A DNA stretch of 64,000 nt from the NCBI GenBank assembly GCA_027605045.1, contig JAQFWX010000004.1:2614683-2678682 (forward strand). The letters run 5' to 3'. Positions 36,170-48,267 of the stretch are shown here, in pieces; within the stretch, counting starts at the first letter, position 1; each line of letters starts with the position of its first letter. The position numbers were made by a program, and so were the translations under genes. The DNA is from Phallus indusiatus (Eukaryota; Basidiomycota; Agaricomycetes; Phallales; Phallaceae). The notes under the pieces are model-generated. The model ran no database searches. It saw nothing but the letters and a program-made list of their open reading frames with translations, and was not told the origin of the DNA.

Positions 36170-38311
36170 TCACATTCGACGCCGTCTAAACATCACTTCA
36201 GCAGTCCTGTCAGGTATATGAGCAAAACCTAGTGAGATGCTTGGTGGGCGGACGCCTTCGTTCTCCATTTTAACATCATAATTGAGTAATATGTGCGCCA
36301 TCATTGCCTTCAATTCGTTTGCGATAAAAAATCGACCTGGACTGAGGTATGACGTAGCACATCATGGAGTCAGTATAAACCCACTTCCAATGCTTCCCCA
36401 CTACCGTACACCCCTGTCATCACTCACCAAGCATGCTTTCCATGACCAAAAGGAATATAGTCGGGAGAGGTATTAACATACTGATTGGTAGTAATTAATC
36501 CCTCGTGAGATCTAATCTCTGCAAACCGAAAACCATCAAATTTATTACTCTCGGGGTATTTTTCATTGTCCCAGTGAATCGCAGATGCAGCAGCAGTAAC
36601 CAAAGTTCCCTTCGGAATAAAAGTACCGTCGGAAAAGGTGAAGTCCTTCAATGCCAAGCGACCTAAGGAAGCTATAGGGTTACATGTTCAGGAGAAAATG
36701 GATATATTTACAGCCTTGCGGACTTACTAAATCCATTCCCGTCGTATCGCTGAGTTTCTTTGAAAAAGCTGTCTAATTTATGCATTCGCGTCATCGCAAC
36801 CTTTGTCCACCCGTCTTCCGCCATGACAGCTTCAATTTCTTCTCGAAGTGGTTGTATATAGTGTGGTTCGGCGGCGAGACGGTATAGAGCGTGAGTGAAA
36901 CTCTTTTTCGCGATATAAATGTACAACTTCGGAGTCAGAAAAACAAAATACAAACCATACTGCTTGTGTGAATGGCTGCGAAGTTGAAAAGAACAATTCT
37001 GGTGGTCAGATTTATGACGCTCAGATCATCCGGACCTGGAGCTTCTTCCATCAGCCATTGCAAAAGATCAGTCTATCAGAGTATTCATCTATATTCTGTG
37101 AAGTATAATCAGAGCGGCATACTGGTTTGTCGGGGTAGTCCCAGTGACCATACTCCTCCAATTTTTTGCGCCGTTCTTGAATGAATGGATCGAGGAATTC
37201 TGCAGCCTTGGCTATCGCCTCTCGAGATGTAGTTATATATCTTGCTGCCCAACTTAGCAAGAAAAAGAATGATAACTAGGATGAGTTGAATAAACCACAC
37301 TGATAGAATATTGAAACTAACTGTCTCATGAAACTTGGCAAAAGCATTAGCTTTTTACGGCTTTTGCCTACATGCATAGTAAGTTCAATATTGATTTTGA
37401 GGAATTCCGGGTCACGACCTAGGTGTAATTTGGTAACGATCATAATTACGGTCGATGGAAGATGAAAGCCATGCGTACAGAGAGGGAGCCCGACGAAGAT
37501 TCTGTTGGAAGCACGAGCTATTATCTGAACCATTTTGGAATATACATTTACCGAGGTCCAATCTGTACATCTCTCTGAATTCATACCTTATATAATGAAA
37601 CGGATGCTTAAATACCTTCTGTCAAGGGGATATTTTCATCAAACGCGTCCCGAATTTCTTCTCGAATATCATTGAATAACAAAGCGAGATTTCTGGTGAG
37701 GTGCGAATATAATATGTCAACGTGGTAATGATTAGTGGGATTGGCCACAAGGTAATCGAAAAACATCATCTAAAATAATCATCAGGTTATGAAAAATGAC
37801 ATAATAAGAGTAAAAAAAATCAAACCTCGTTGGTATATTTCTTGAATGACATCACATCGTATGGGGCTTTCTGTAAATCCTCGATCTGATCTTGTCGGGA
37901 CACCATTACATGCCAGCGACCGACATCATCTGGTATTCGAAAAGCGGCTTTCTGATACTATGATCGAAAATTACACCAAGGAATTTGAAGAAGTATAAAG
38001 AAACAGACTTTGATGTACCCTTCATTGAGAAGATCCCGAGAGTGATCCTTGAATTTCTTCCCTGTTAAATAGGCGGAAAGAAGATCACTACCGCCTAAGG
38101 CAGGAATGTGAGCCTAGATAAAATTGAATCGTAAAAGTTATTGCATTGAAGTGATTTTTACAAGTGGATCGGGTTTCAGAATCAAAAACGCTCCATATGA
38201 GAGTAGTATGGCAAGTAATGCAAATCCAACTGATGAGAAAGTCCAAGATTCATGGAACTGAGATAAAAGGGAGTAACCTTGAGGGTTAGTAGGAAAGTTC
38301 GTGGAAGACAT
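36170..38311 (-). CDS. Cytochrome P450 (P450-F, ent-kaurene-oxidase-like)
   Basis: Fourth member of the C-F family, all joins in frame. N terminus MSSTNFPTNPQGYSLLSQF, anchor VGFALLAILLSYGAFLIL, KPDPL/AHIPALGGSDLLSAY, YQKAAFRIPDDVGRWHVMV, QKAPYD and FDENIPLTEG. The I-helix is FNFAAIHTSSM, then SFTHALYRLAAEPHYIQP. FDGFRFAEIRS precedes the heme loop PFGHGKHACPGRFFIANELK with the Cys codon split by an intron. C terminus FRRRRM, stop TGA at 36172-36170. It lies directly left of the intact GH3 gene. Looks functional; substrate unknown. Confidence 0.9.
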
Positions 38312-38346
38312 TAATTTCCGACAGGAATGTAACGAGAAAAGTGGAG

Positions 38347-38354
38347 CTTTTATA
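38347..38354 (-). promoter_or_regulatory. TATA box of P450-F
   Basis: TATAAAAG (minus strand) about 36 bases before the ATG, matching the elements of C and D. Confidence 0.6.
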
Positions 38355-39573
38355 AGAAGCTAAAATTGAGACTCGTGCTTTGTGACTCGACAATCCGATG
38401 GCATCCAATCCGATTATGCGGGAAAAGCAAGCCTGCATGTATGTACTGAATCATCTTTAGTAGCCGTAACGTAATTCAATAAAGGATGAAACTTCATATA
38501 ATCGCGTAGGAATCTGATAGAACCGTGTAGGCATGAGTGTCCATAGTTCCCGCTATATTAAGCAACCCAATCGGACTCCAGGCCTAGTTTGTCTTAAAAA
38601 TTCAGCGCATGCGCTTCCATCCGTGTGACTTGCAGGAGGGTTTCGAATAAATAAATTGCAAGCTGAACATAGACAGTAAGTATCTCTTTGTTGTAAAATT
38701 TGACATCCAATATATCCGATAAGTCATAGGAATTGACTACGGCTTCTAGGGATATTTGAAAGACCCTGGACCCATGTGCTGCGTGTACACTTTTCCAGTT
38801 CCTCCGCAGACTGCGGACAACGCAATGGGACAATGTCCCCTCAAACCTGATGGCTTTCGTAGAATCGGCTGGTGGCGCGACTTCTGATTTAAGCAGATAT
38901 TAGCAATAAAGTAAAAGCTTCCGCACCGTTCAATATATGTTTATACCCATCGAATTTTGTTTTGACTAAAGCTTTCTCTTAAAACGTCGGGAGTGGTCAA
39001 AGAGACCGAGCCTTGAGGCCTTGAGGTCCAATTCCTCTGTTACATGTCACGCACGTCACCCTGACACTAGATGACGACTGCGAACAACAGCAAAGACTGT
39101 TTGTCTTGTCGACTAATTTCTTCCTTAACGTTGACGGGGATTGGAATCCATGCACTTAGACAAACAAGACCTAAATTTCCTGGTTCTCCTGCAAGTAAGG
39201 CTGTACTTATTGCAGTCGGAACAGGTGAGCCAAGAACGTTCAGCTTCAAACTTGTTACCAAGGGGGGTGCATCCTCTAATTTGGTTATCATAGGCCTTAC
39301 TATCATGGGTCTAATTCAGGGCATGGATATCATTAAAGATCCCAATTGGCAGGGCGAATCGGACACTGCTGTTTTGCCAGCGAAGCACAGAACGTCCGAA
39401 TGAAGCGTGGCATCTTGGCGGAACATAATTCAATACGTAAAAGACATGCGTTGCCATCGATTTACACCTAACCCTAAATATCGATACCAATAGATTTACA
39501 AACAGTATGTCATTTTTTCTGTGACCTGAGGCTAAAGCTAATGAAAAGTTTTTCAGTGATGTACAATAATCCT
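38355..39573. other. spacer between P450-F and GH3
   Basis: Promoter side of P450-F and 3' flank of the GH3 gene. A minus-strand frame at 39067-39306 is unrecognised; the DNA under it also occurs in unit E without an open frame there, so it is probably not coding. Confidence 0.45.
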
Positions 39574-42092
39574 TCACGAGTTTTGCGGGAATGTCGATAT
39601 TTGAACTGCCTCCCCTTCTAGTTCGAACGTAGTTGACAATACTCCTGGCGTATCCACAGTTAAAGTGTATGTTCCCGGATATACCCACAAGTTTCCGTTC
39701 GTGTCAGTACGTGCGATTGATCCTAACGTGACCGGAAGAGAAGCCGTGCTCCCCTTTTGTGGATCGATATCGTGCAATCGGGTAAAAGCAACCAATTGTT
39801 TGTTGGGGTGGGGCGTCGGACCACCGTTTCCGCTTATGAACAAGAGCGCTGCATAGTCCGAAGTAACATGTCCCGTATTCTCAACCTCAACCTCAAACGT
39901 ATCGAACGCTGCGAGGTCCTTAGGACCGCTAGTCGCCTTGTTCACCAGTGATCCGATATCGTACCGCTTCGATGGCGACGATTTCCATGAGAATTTGAAG
40001 GTGGTATAGTGCAACCCGTGTCCGAATTCAAACACTGGTGTGCCGGTATACCATTTGTAGGTTCGACCTGGACTTGTAGCGCTAGGACGGAGAGCCATGT
40101 CAGTCATTGGTAAACTGATGTATGACCCTGGGTACTGCGTAACAGGTAGTCGACCAGCAGGTGCAACCTTCCCTCGAACAATATCAATCACCGCAGTCCC
40201 TCCACTTTGGCTTGGATATCCTCCCCAAATAATAGCGTTGACCTATATAGATGGGCAGATGAGTCTCAGATTCGTTTCCCTACGCAGTTATTAAATTACA
40301 AACCTGCGAGTTTGATTTGAGCTCCGTATCGTCAACTTGGCCTCCACCGAATTGCAGCACAATAAAAGGTTTCTTCACGGCAGCGAGCTGATTAATCAAA
40401 TCAAGCTGAACCCCGGGCCAAGTGATCGCTGTTCTGTCGTTACCCTCAGCTTCCACCGAATCATCGATACCTCCTGCATAAATCACGGCGTCTGCTTCCG
40501 AGGCCGCCGCGAGCGCAGCTGCGAAACCACTGGTGTCGTTACCGGAAATTGTTGTACCCGCTTGGAAATTTACATCAAAACCGGCTGTAACGGCTGCTTG
40601 AATGGGGCTGATCAAGAATGGTGCTGTGCCCTGGTAATTGCCCTGCATCTGTGTCGTCGCATTGGCCCAGGGACCTACGATAGCGAGCTTCTTAATCGAA
40701 CTTTTTAACGGTAAGGTTCCGTCGTTCTTCAGTAAAACCATTCCTTCCACGGCTGCTTGATAAGCGAGCTGTTGAGCTTGAGGAGTATTGACATCCGCCC
40801 AACCAAGTTGTCGGTAAGGTTGGCTTGCTGGTGGGTCAAAGTATCCGAGCCTTTGCAAATAATAATACTCGTTAGCTTTCCGATCCGAGCAGTTTTTTTA
40901 ACAACCTACCTCACGAGAGATGCATACAAACGTGTCAGAGATTGTTGAATTTGGGAAACCTCTACAAGAGACTGGTTCAACGCCGCTGGCAATTGCTGCG
41001 AATATGTACTTCCACAATCGACATCAGCACCAGCATTCATAGCGACCGCGGCTGCTTCCGTAAGTGTAGACGTAAAACTGTGACCGTTGAAGATGTTGTC
41101 GATGGCATCGCAATCGGAGGTAACCCATCTATCTTCACCGAATCCCCACTCGTCTCTCAAAATGGACTGGAGGAGATACGTGTTAGCGCAGGACGGAACG
41201 CCGTTAACCGCGTTATAGCTGCACATGACCGAAGCGACTTTGGCGTCTCGCACGCAGCTTTGGAATTGAGGCAAATAATATTCTGATAGATCTTGCGTGG
41301 AAATAATGGCGTTGTACGCGGTTCGGATGTTGCCCTCCCAGTTCTCAAGGTCGTATCCTGCAAAGTGTTTGCAGTCTGCTCCGACTTTGAAATATGGTTT
41401 TGGATCAAGTCCGCCCTGAAGACCTTGCACCAAGTTGTAAACATATTGGGCAGTTCGATAAGCGTCTTCTCCTGGTGTTTCCTGACCACGACCCCAACGA
41501 GGATCCCTAAAGCCATTGATGTTCGGCGTGAAAAAGTCCAGTCCAGCCTTTTTTTAAAATTATTATATATCTTATTGACCGTGATGTACCAGGAAACACC
41601 TACCCTGCCCGCATTGTTGAAAGCTCTTGCTTCTGTGCTAATCACAGTAGCAATCTCCTTAATTAGCGGATCGTCAAAGGCCGCGCTCAATAAGATAGGC
41701 TCGGGAAATGATGTCGCGAAACTAAACTCGCCACTCCTCGAGAAGTTTACACCGGGACTTCCCGCGACGCCGTGCTATAATTTTCGACAATCTTTAGATT
41801 CTCGCACAATACGGTCCAAATCGTTTCTTACCAGTGCTTCAGACCACCACTGATACGGGGGTATTCCAAGTCGAGGAACACCAGGAGACTGATTGACAGT
41901 ATTTGCGGTCAATTCTTCAGTAGTGAATTCCTCAATTAGAGCGCGGGCTCGAGTAATTGCATCTTTGGACGTGTCGCATACGGCATTCCCGCTCAAAGGC
42001 GAGGACGTGCAGTCAGGAAAGGAGTATTGAAATTGCCCGAGAACGAAGGGTATAACACTCAGTAGACCGAGTAATTGCTTGGGAGACTGCAT
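39574..42092 (-). CDS. GH3 exo-1,4-beta-xylosidase, secreted
   Basis: Secreted glycoside hydrolase family 3 enzyme of the XlnD/BXL type, which removes xylose from the non-reducing end of xylo-oligosaccharides or xylosides. It has a signal peptide (MQSPKQLLGLLSVIPFVLG) followed by the mature start QFQYSFPDC. The catalytic TIM-barrel part contains YQWWSEALHGVAGSPGV, DFFTPNINGFRDPRWGRGQE, DCKHFAGYDLE and the nucleophile Asp in VTSDCDAID. The second domain has EGMVLLKNDGTLPL and WGGYPSQSGG, and a fibronectin-III-like C terminus begins near FEFGHGLHYTTF. About five short introns; ATG at 42092-42090, stop at 39576-39574. It is the only intact GH3 among three copies and sits beside P450-F. It could serve hemicellulose breakdown or trim a xylosylated metabolite; the sequence cannot say. 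Confidence 0.92.
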
Positions 42093-43095
42093 TATTGTAA
42101 TGAAATCTGGGAGAGGTAAGGGGAGCTGAGGGGAGAGGAAGGATTTGGGGTTCCTTCGTTTCGAACTTGAGCTGGGGTCCTTTCAACTCCTCTCCTCCCG
42201 TATATTTAACTATTCGGACAAGGCAGGATGCAATTGTGTTAATGAGAGGCGTCAGACGAATGTACATATGCACGTAGAGATTCCGGATATAGCTAATAAT
42301 CAATTATAGAATTCTGTGATGGTGCGTCATGAGATTTGAAAGAAGCGACGGCGCGTGAAAAAAGAAAATTGCGTTCTCTAACAGATGATCATCCGCCCAA
42401 CTCAAGCCGATGGTCACACAATGATTCCTCCTTTAAGCTAAACATCCATTTCGTCATTAATGTTACATGGTTTCTTAAAGAAGTCTTTCATTTTCGTACT
42501 TAATCAGTTTGACGATGCCTTGCTTTTGGAAAAGATCGACCTCCTAACATACAAACATCGTAACATATATCATCTACTCCATTATGCGAGAAGCCATGTT
42601 ATTTTGATACTCAGTGGTGTAAATTCCGATGATACCCCGACCAAAGGGTGGTCTGACTATACTTCTGTCATAAGTTCAATCGCCTCCACAAGGTATTTAT
42701 TCAACCGAAAAGAATTCGATGATACCAGGTATATCATATGATCAGGGAATCCAATTGATTCTGCACCCAGCAGAACTACGATCTCGAACAAAGACCTCAA
42801 AAATCGAAATGCTTTTGCAGGTTCTGGTCATCAAGTTGAAGTCTTTTACTTGGCTTACGTGTATCGAAGCAAAGCATGCTTCCAAAGGACTCTTTCACGT
42901 GGTTCAAGACCTTCGTCACGCGATAGACGAACAGCTGAAAGGGGCTTCGGACATGCGCAGGTGGAGCAGTGTCGTGGTCACTTTCATGTTCAGAAGGACG
43001 GTCTAAAGAGTACGATGATCGAACACGGGAGAACATTTGTGGGTAGCAATGGGAAAAAAGGAGAAAGGACAGTTGTTGTATGTGAAGGTAATATC
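42093..43095. other. intergenic, GH3 promoter side
   Basis: The GH3 promoter lies at the left end (a TTAAATATAC stretch on the minus strand near 42200). The rest holds only short chance frames. Confidence 0.5.
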
Positions 43096-44987
43096 CTAAA
43101 ATAGGTAACCCTCTCGCTCCAATGCCCACTTGACTGCATCTTCGACATTTTCAGCTTGGTGCGTTGGATGGTGCGCGGGTGGACCCGTTTCAGGGTCGTA
43201 AACACCCGTGTGCACGAGTATGGATGACCAATTCGCGGCATTTGCTCCTAAAGTGCCATTCAGTCTTTTCTCTGACGTAATTTAATGGTGCTTATGTACC
43301 AGCAATATCTATGAAATTAGGAGTTAATTTGAGTTAATAGGGTTGCTAATTCATCAAACAGGAGAGGGGAGATCTTTACCAGAAGCTGGGTTATCTGAAT
43401 TTATGATAAAAATGGTTGATTAAATCGATGGGTCAATGTGAATCGCTTCTTTCGCGTACCTCCAATCATATACCTAGGGCGTTTTTTTTGTCCTGGATCA
43501 GATAGCCGGTCAGGCGTAATACACAAGCTCACTCACATTTTAGGTGTCTCTGATATATGTGGAAAATGTACGCCAATGTGTCTCATTAACTGTGATTTTG
43601 CAAAATCAAATGTCGCTTTCAGTGGTTTACCATACTGAGTATATGGATGATATTCGCCAGCGACGGACTATAATTTTGGAAGAAATAAGCAACCAAAAAG
43701 GAAAATAGTTTTAGGTGGGGAACCTTATAAACAGCTTGAAAAGCTTCAATGAACGATCCCTGTCCTAAACGTGGATGTCTGAATTCACCACGCCATAATA
43801 TATCTGGATTGCAAAATATTAATTCTATCGGTTTGGGTGGCGATCCGCGAGGTCCACCCAACGTGCGGCTCTTCGATTGAAGAATATCAAGCATAACCTG
43901 AATATCCAAAGACCAGTTTCGAGGGTCATGAAATACCATAATCGTTCCGAATCGAATTTTGGAAAAGTCTACTTTCTGAAAAAAGGGAAATGAGCTCAGA
44001 CGAGAGAATACTGGTACGTTATTATACCCTGATATGAAGATGATCTTCTTCGGACAATGTATAAAAAGGCCATATACTTGGCGCAGATCAGAGAATTTCT
44101 TCTGAGATGATGACGAATATTACCTCGGATTCCAAGCCAGTACATCATGGGTGGTATATATGGATTTGAACCCATAGCTAGAGTGGAGAGGCAAAAGTCG
44201 AGTCGTACCATACTATTCGCTATGTAGATTCAAGCAGACTTACTTTTCGGCTATCTTTCGAACATTACCCTTGACACCACCTAGGACAAGAACTGAATCA
44301 TGGGGATAAGGTCGTCCGTCAGTCTGCTTAGGCAATTTACGGAGAATGGTATGCGCCTGAATTAGTTGGAGCGGGTCAATCTACGAATGAGTGATATACT
44401 CATTTTATCACTACTGCAAAAATTAATTCAAAAATTGAGGATTTTTTTTCACCTGAACGCCAAGTTGCGAAGATAATCTACTAGATCGGTCCTCCTCACT
44501 TATTCCCCCACCGTTTGTCATCTTGGTGAATGATCGTAAGACCCAACTGCTGAGTTTGTAAGGATTCAGCTCACTAAGATGAAAGGTATTTTTCTAGAGG
44601 CTGAATTTCAGAACCAGGGATTTCTCGATTCAAAGAAAGGGGACATGTACTCTTTTCGGGGATTCTGTCCTCCAAGTATCGCTAGAGTGCGTTTCGCTTC
44701 GGGGAGAACCTGAGAGCCTTGGAGAAGCACGCCATCCTTATAGCATCAAATTCATATCCAAGCTTTGAAGGTCATCAAGATTTGGATAGACATACGATAT
44801 CAAATGCGAACGCAATTGGTTTTCTGTTTGTTTTTCTTGAGTTTTCTGAATTTTGAAGAGGAATGATAATTTGAGAATAGATAGTATAACCAAGTCTGAA
44901 GTTCAAACCTGTGTGAATTAGACGATAAGAAACCCCTTGCGAAAAAAGACGAGAGCGTATTGCGTTTCTCTGAATAAAGGTGTTCAT
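43096..44987 (-). CDS. HAD-superfamily hydrolase, CECR5/HDHD5-like
   Basis: Class IIA HAD phosphatase of the CECR5/HDHD5 family (yeast YKR070W), whose substrate is unknown. The N terminus (MNTFIQRNAIRSRLFSQGVSYRLIHT) is rich in Arg and Ser without acids, typical of a mitochondrial presequence. Spliced motifs in order: AFAFDIDGVLLQGSQVLPEAKR (catalytic DxDG), IPFILMTNGGG, HDSVLVLGG, YGFKSIYTTHDVLAWNP, IWPFYTLSEEDHLHI, MVFHDPRNWSLDIQVMLDIL, ELIFCNPDILWRGEF, RLGQGSFIEAFQAVYK, QYGKPLKATFDFAK, MYMIGDNPASDIAGAN (metal-binding Asp), and LVHTGVYDPETGPPAHHPTH. About ten exons; the ATG at 44987 and stop TAG at 43098-43096 follow from these joins. No lesion seen. Confidence 0.87.
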
Positions 44988-45191
44988 CGTAAACAAAATT
45001 TCGTTATGTTTCCATCCACATGGATTGGAGAGAGCGGAAGCAGACGCATTTCCGGCGCTTAGTTCATTGGTGCCGCTCCCGTGTTGACGGCAGACGCGTT
45101 TTACGCTAGATTTGCGCTAGATACTTTGTAGCATCACTTCCTTGTGGTTTTATATACATAACATGAACATTGAGAAGTCAATTTACACAGA

Positions 45192-46817
45192 TCACCCCAT
45201 TCTTTGCACTACCACGCTATTTTTCAAACCAGCCTGCTCAATCGTCAAAGAATCATCATTCAAAACGCGAACCGGAAATGGGGTTTGAATGGTGTAAGGT
45301 GTTGAAGACGAACCAGGACGGGACCTGATAATTTGATAGAACGCGTTTAGCAAAGAGAATAATAATATCATAGGTAGCATCGGGAAAAATCTTACGCGTT
45401 TATGAAGTTTCTAATATCACCCACGGTATGATGAAGATTCATGCGAGCAACGAGTCTATATGGAAAACTTATGAATAATAAATAACGAGAGAGAGCATGG
45501 GGCATGCTACCTTGAGCCATCGGCGAATCGAACCTGAACGCTTGTAGTCGGCAACGTCTGATCGACTTCAAACTTCATCGTGTTTTCCTCTCGTGGCGCC
45601 GAAGTACCCGACCTGGGGAATGTGCCTGGAGCTGAACAACGAATGAAACTTTAAGTTTTTCCATAAGTTTAACCAACACCTACGGGTCGGTTCAGCAGAG
45701 GAGCTGCTGGTGATTTGAGGAACAATCGAACCAAGACGGTTTCCTTGACCTTCAAAAGGCGCAAGAGGACGAGGTGGAGGTGGAATATAATCCTCGTTCG
45801 TTCGTCTAGTTACCCGGAGTTCTACGGGTTGACCCAAACGAACGTTCAAAAACTGTGGGGGCGCGTGTCTATGATCAACGTGTGGTTAATTCTAAGTCGA
45901 TCATATCGCGTGATACTAACCCCGCGTTTATCTCATCAAGCAATTGTTCGTTTCCAGGTTGATCATATCGCATTAGAGGACCGTCTTGGATGCTGAAACC
46001 ATTTCTCCAGAAGGTGATGTGGCGAGTAGCGACTTCTTGATCCTCTTCCGCTTCGTCCGCTGGAATAACTTGTGTCAGAATCAAAGTTCAACAAAGAATA
46101 CGCATGGTTAAGTTTCACGTTGTGCATTTGGATCTGGGATTAATGACGACTCGACCTCGTCCGAACCAAGCGTGTAGCCAGAACCACGGAATGGGCCAGC
46201 AGAAGTAGCAGTAGGCTGAGGGGTGGCAGCAGCTCTATAAGCATTTATTTTGATTAATATGCTTCTCGAAAGCTTGTTTTGACGTGGCTATACATACTCT
46301 GCAGCTTTTCTAAGAATATCGCGGACGACGTGCGGACCCGATCGATGTTCAGGATTCTCTACAGACAAACCGCTACATAGACGAGTGTGAGGTTAAGAAG
46401 TACAGCTGATTGGACCAAAGTTATGTTTACCTTCGTTCTCCTCCAGCATACCAATTTTCGCTGTCGCGATCCTGACCTTCTGGTGCGTCATCGTCGTCGT
46501 CATCGCTGGCATAACCACTACCGCCACCACCTGACGGAGCCGCCGTCGAGCTTAAATCGCGTAAAGTAGCAAACCGACTATTGGAGCCGAACGTGTTCCC
46601 TCTGATCACGAAAAAGAAATCATTGAGAATCCGTCAGTTATCCGGCGAAAACTTACCTAGAACTGGAAGGAGTCTGGGACGAAGTTCCCCCGATTCTCCC
46701 AATGCGAGGCGGCTGATTAGAACGATTCCAAGACGAAGGTAAGGGTTCGGAGCGACCACCGCCTAAGGAATAACCTCCAGACGTGGTCTTGTCAGTATCG
46801 TCATTGGTGTTCGACAT
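45192..46817 (-). CDS. SEP/UBX-domain Cdc48 cofactor (p47/p37/Shp1-like)
   Basis: Adaptor that links the AAA ATPase Cdc48/p97 to membrane-fusion or phosphatase-regulating functions. Order of parts: low-complexity N terminus (MSNTNDDTDKTTSGGYSLGG), an acidic stretch (YASDDDDDDAPEGQDRDSENWYAGGERRSGLSVENPEHR), then the SEP domain (HITFWRNGFSIQDGPLMRYDQPGN, ... HAPPQFLNVRLGQPVELRV), a Pro-rich linker, and a C-terminal UBX domain ([31 protein letters not shown] ... TPFPVRVLNDDSLTIEQAGLKNSVVVQR) with the loop FPVR in place of the common FPR. Unlike yeast Shp1 no UBA domain precedes, so it is organised like animal p37/UBXN2B. Several short introns; ATG at 46817, stop TGA at 45194-45192. Confidence 0.88.
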
Positions 46818-47617
46818 TGCAAATGGAGCAAATGGAGCGCGAAATCAATAAGTACACGTCGTGTGTCACACATGGCGCGTACGTAACGGACTAGACCCGG
46901 AACTTCTGAATCTGCACCGAACCATTTAACACAATAACACGCATTCGATAATTCCGAAAATCTTTCAAGTATCAAAATATACCTCTCATTCTAGAAGCCT
47001 AACGCTTTTAACCACACAGCCTAGGTCGGAATCTGGAAGCAAGTACAGACTTACAGTGTCCAAGCGGCACCGGCTTTCCCTGAAAATCAAAGATTATCAT
47101 AATCCTGACATGGGATCTTTGCAATCCTTCGACCGTTTCCACCTTTATCAACAAATGGCGCTAACAGCAACGATCGTTCAAGCCCTAACTTAAAGCCTTA
47201 CCGAGCCCTGGTAACACAAACGCAGAAGCGTCACCAGAAGACAATGTGTATAAAAACATTGAAATAATATTATGTATATCATGTAGCAACGAGAGAAAGA
47301 AAAACGAGGATTACCGAGTCGACAATTGACGGGAAACGAGCATTTTTGCTTGGCCAGGACGACGCAGGTTTGGTCGAACGGACGACAACCTCAAATTGGG
47401 AGCAAGAGTGGAGGAAGGTAAACGAGATTGCGAGTCCATAATCGTGTGGAGTTAATGGTCAAAGTGCAATTGATATCATCATCATCAAAGACACAACACA
47501 TTGCCATCCAATCCCAGCTAATTCGTCCGTGTCAGATCTCCAAGTTCAAACTTCACAGTCAGCGCTCATTTCTAGAATTTATTCTATCGAATTTAGGGTG
47601 GTTTGATTCTGTTACAC
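46818..47617. other. intergenic, possible small minus-strand exon
   Basis: Upstream region of the UBX gene. A short minus-strand open stretch beginning with ATG near 47440 (MDSQSRLPSSTLAPN...) ends at a GT-type site, but I could not extend it into a recognisable protein. No other gene seen. Confidence 0.35.
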
Positions 47618-47757
47618 AATTGTCGCAAAAATCTGTGATGGTTTATTTCAAAACAAGTCAAGGCGTTTATATTGCATTTTTTGGGTTTATATTGCAATAT
47701 AAGCCTAATAAATTGCCAAGTAAGCGTTTATAAACATCACAGATTTTTGCGACAATT
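47618..47757. mobile_element. 140-bp MITE, copy 1
   Basis: Terminal inverted repeats of about 22 bp (AATTGTCGCAAAAATCTGTG at both ends read inward). The interior contains GGGTTTATATTGCAATATAA and GCCAAGTAAGCGTTTATAAAC. No coding capacity. Confidence 0.8.
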
Positions 47758-48104
47758 CACATTTCGGTGACGAGGTACTATCTCTACGTACATCTTATGA
47801 ATCCTTATAATCAAACATCAGTGCCATGATCTCACCGCCATTGCCGTTGACATCAACATTGCTCTTAGCGTCCTCAGCGAGTCAGGTCTGGATACTTCAC
47901 CGACCATTCGACCAACCTTGGCCTTTTGTTCCGGCATCATCATTTTTACACTAACCCGACCCATGCCTATTGCGAAGCAAGAATCAAGATTGATTGTGAA
48001 CTGAACTGAGACCTCAAATTCCCACCTCACAAAAGCTTCCTCCTCTCATCTTTTGTGCCAACCCCCTCTCTTCCTATTCCCTTTTACCCAAGTCGTAATT
48101 TAAT

Positions 48105-48250
48105 AATGTCGCAAAAATCTGTGACGTTTATAAACGCTTACTTGGCAATTTATTGGGTTTATATTGCAATATAAACCCAAAAAATGCAATATAAACACCT
48201 TGACTTGTTTTGAATACGTTAATAAACCATCATAGATTTTTGCGACAATT
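48105..48250. mobile_element. 146-bp MITE, copy 2 (inverted to copy 1)
   Basis: Reverse complement of copy 1 over its whole length with a few changes; the left end lacks one base of the terminal repeat. It lies 17 bases before the ATG of the DUF6533 gene. Confidence 0.8.
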
Positions 48251-48267
48251 AGGCAAGGTTTTCTGTC

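Larger units (their letters stand above)
35730..42110 (-). repeat. P450-GH3 repeat unit F (complete)
   Basis: Third and most complete unit: P450-F, spacer, and the intact GH3 gene. It shows what the ancestral unit probably looked like. Confidence 0.55.

Noticed and set aside
39067..39306. Minus-strand frame of 79 codons between P450-F and GH3
   Set aside because: The same DNA occurs in unit E near 34,960 without an open frame on that strand, so conservation of coding is not supported.
43540..43640. A separate small plus-strand gene near 43438-43638
   Set aside because: The opposite strand splices into conserved HAD-family motifs, which explains this region.
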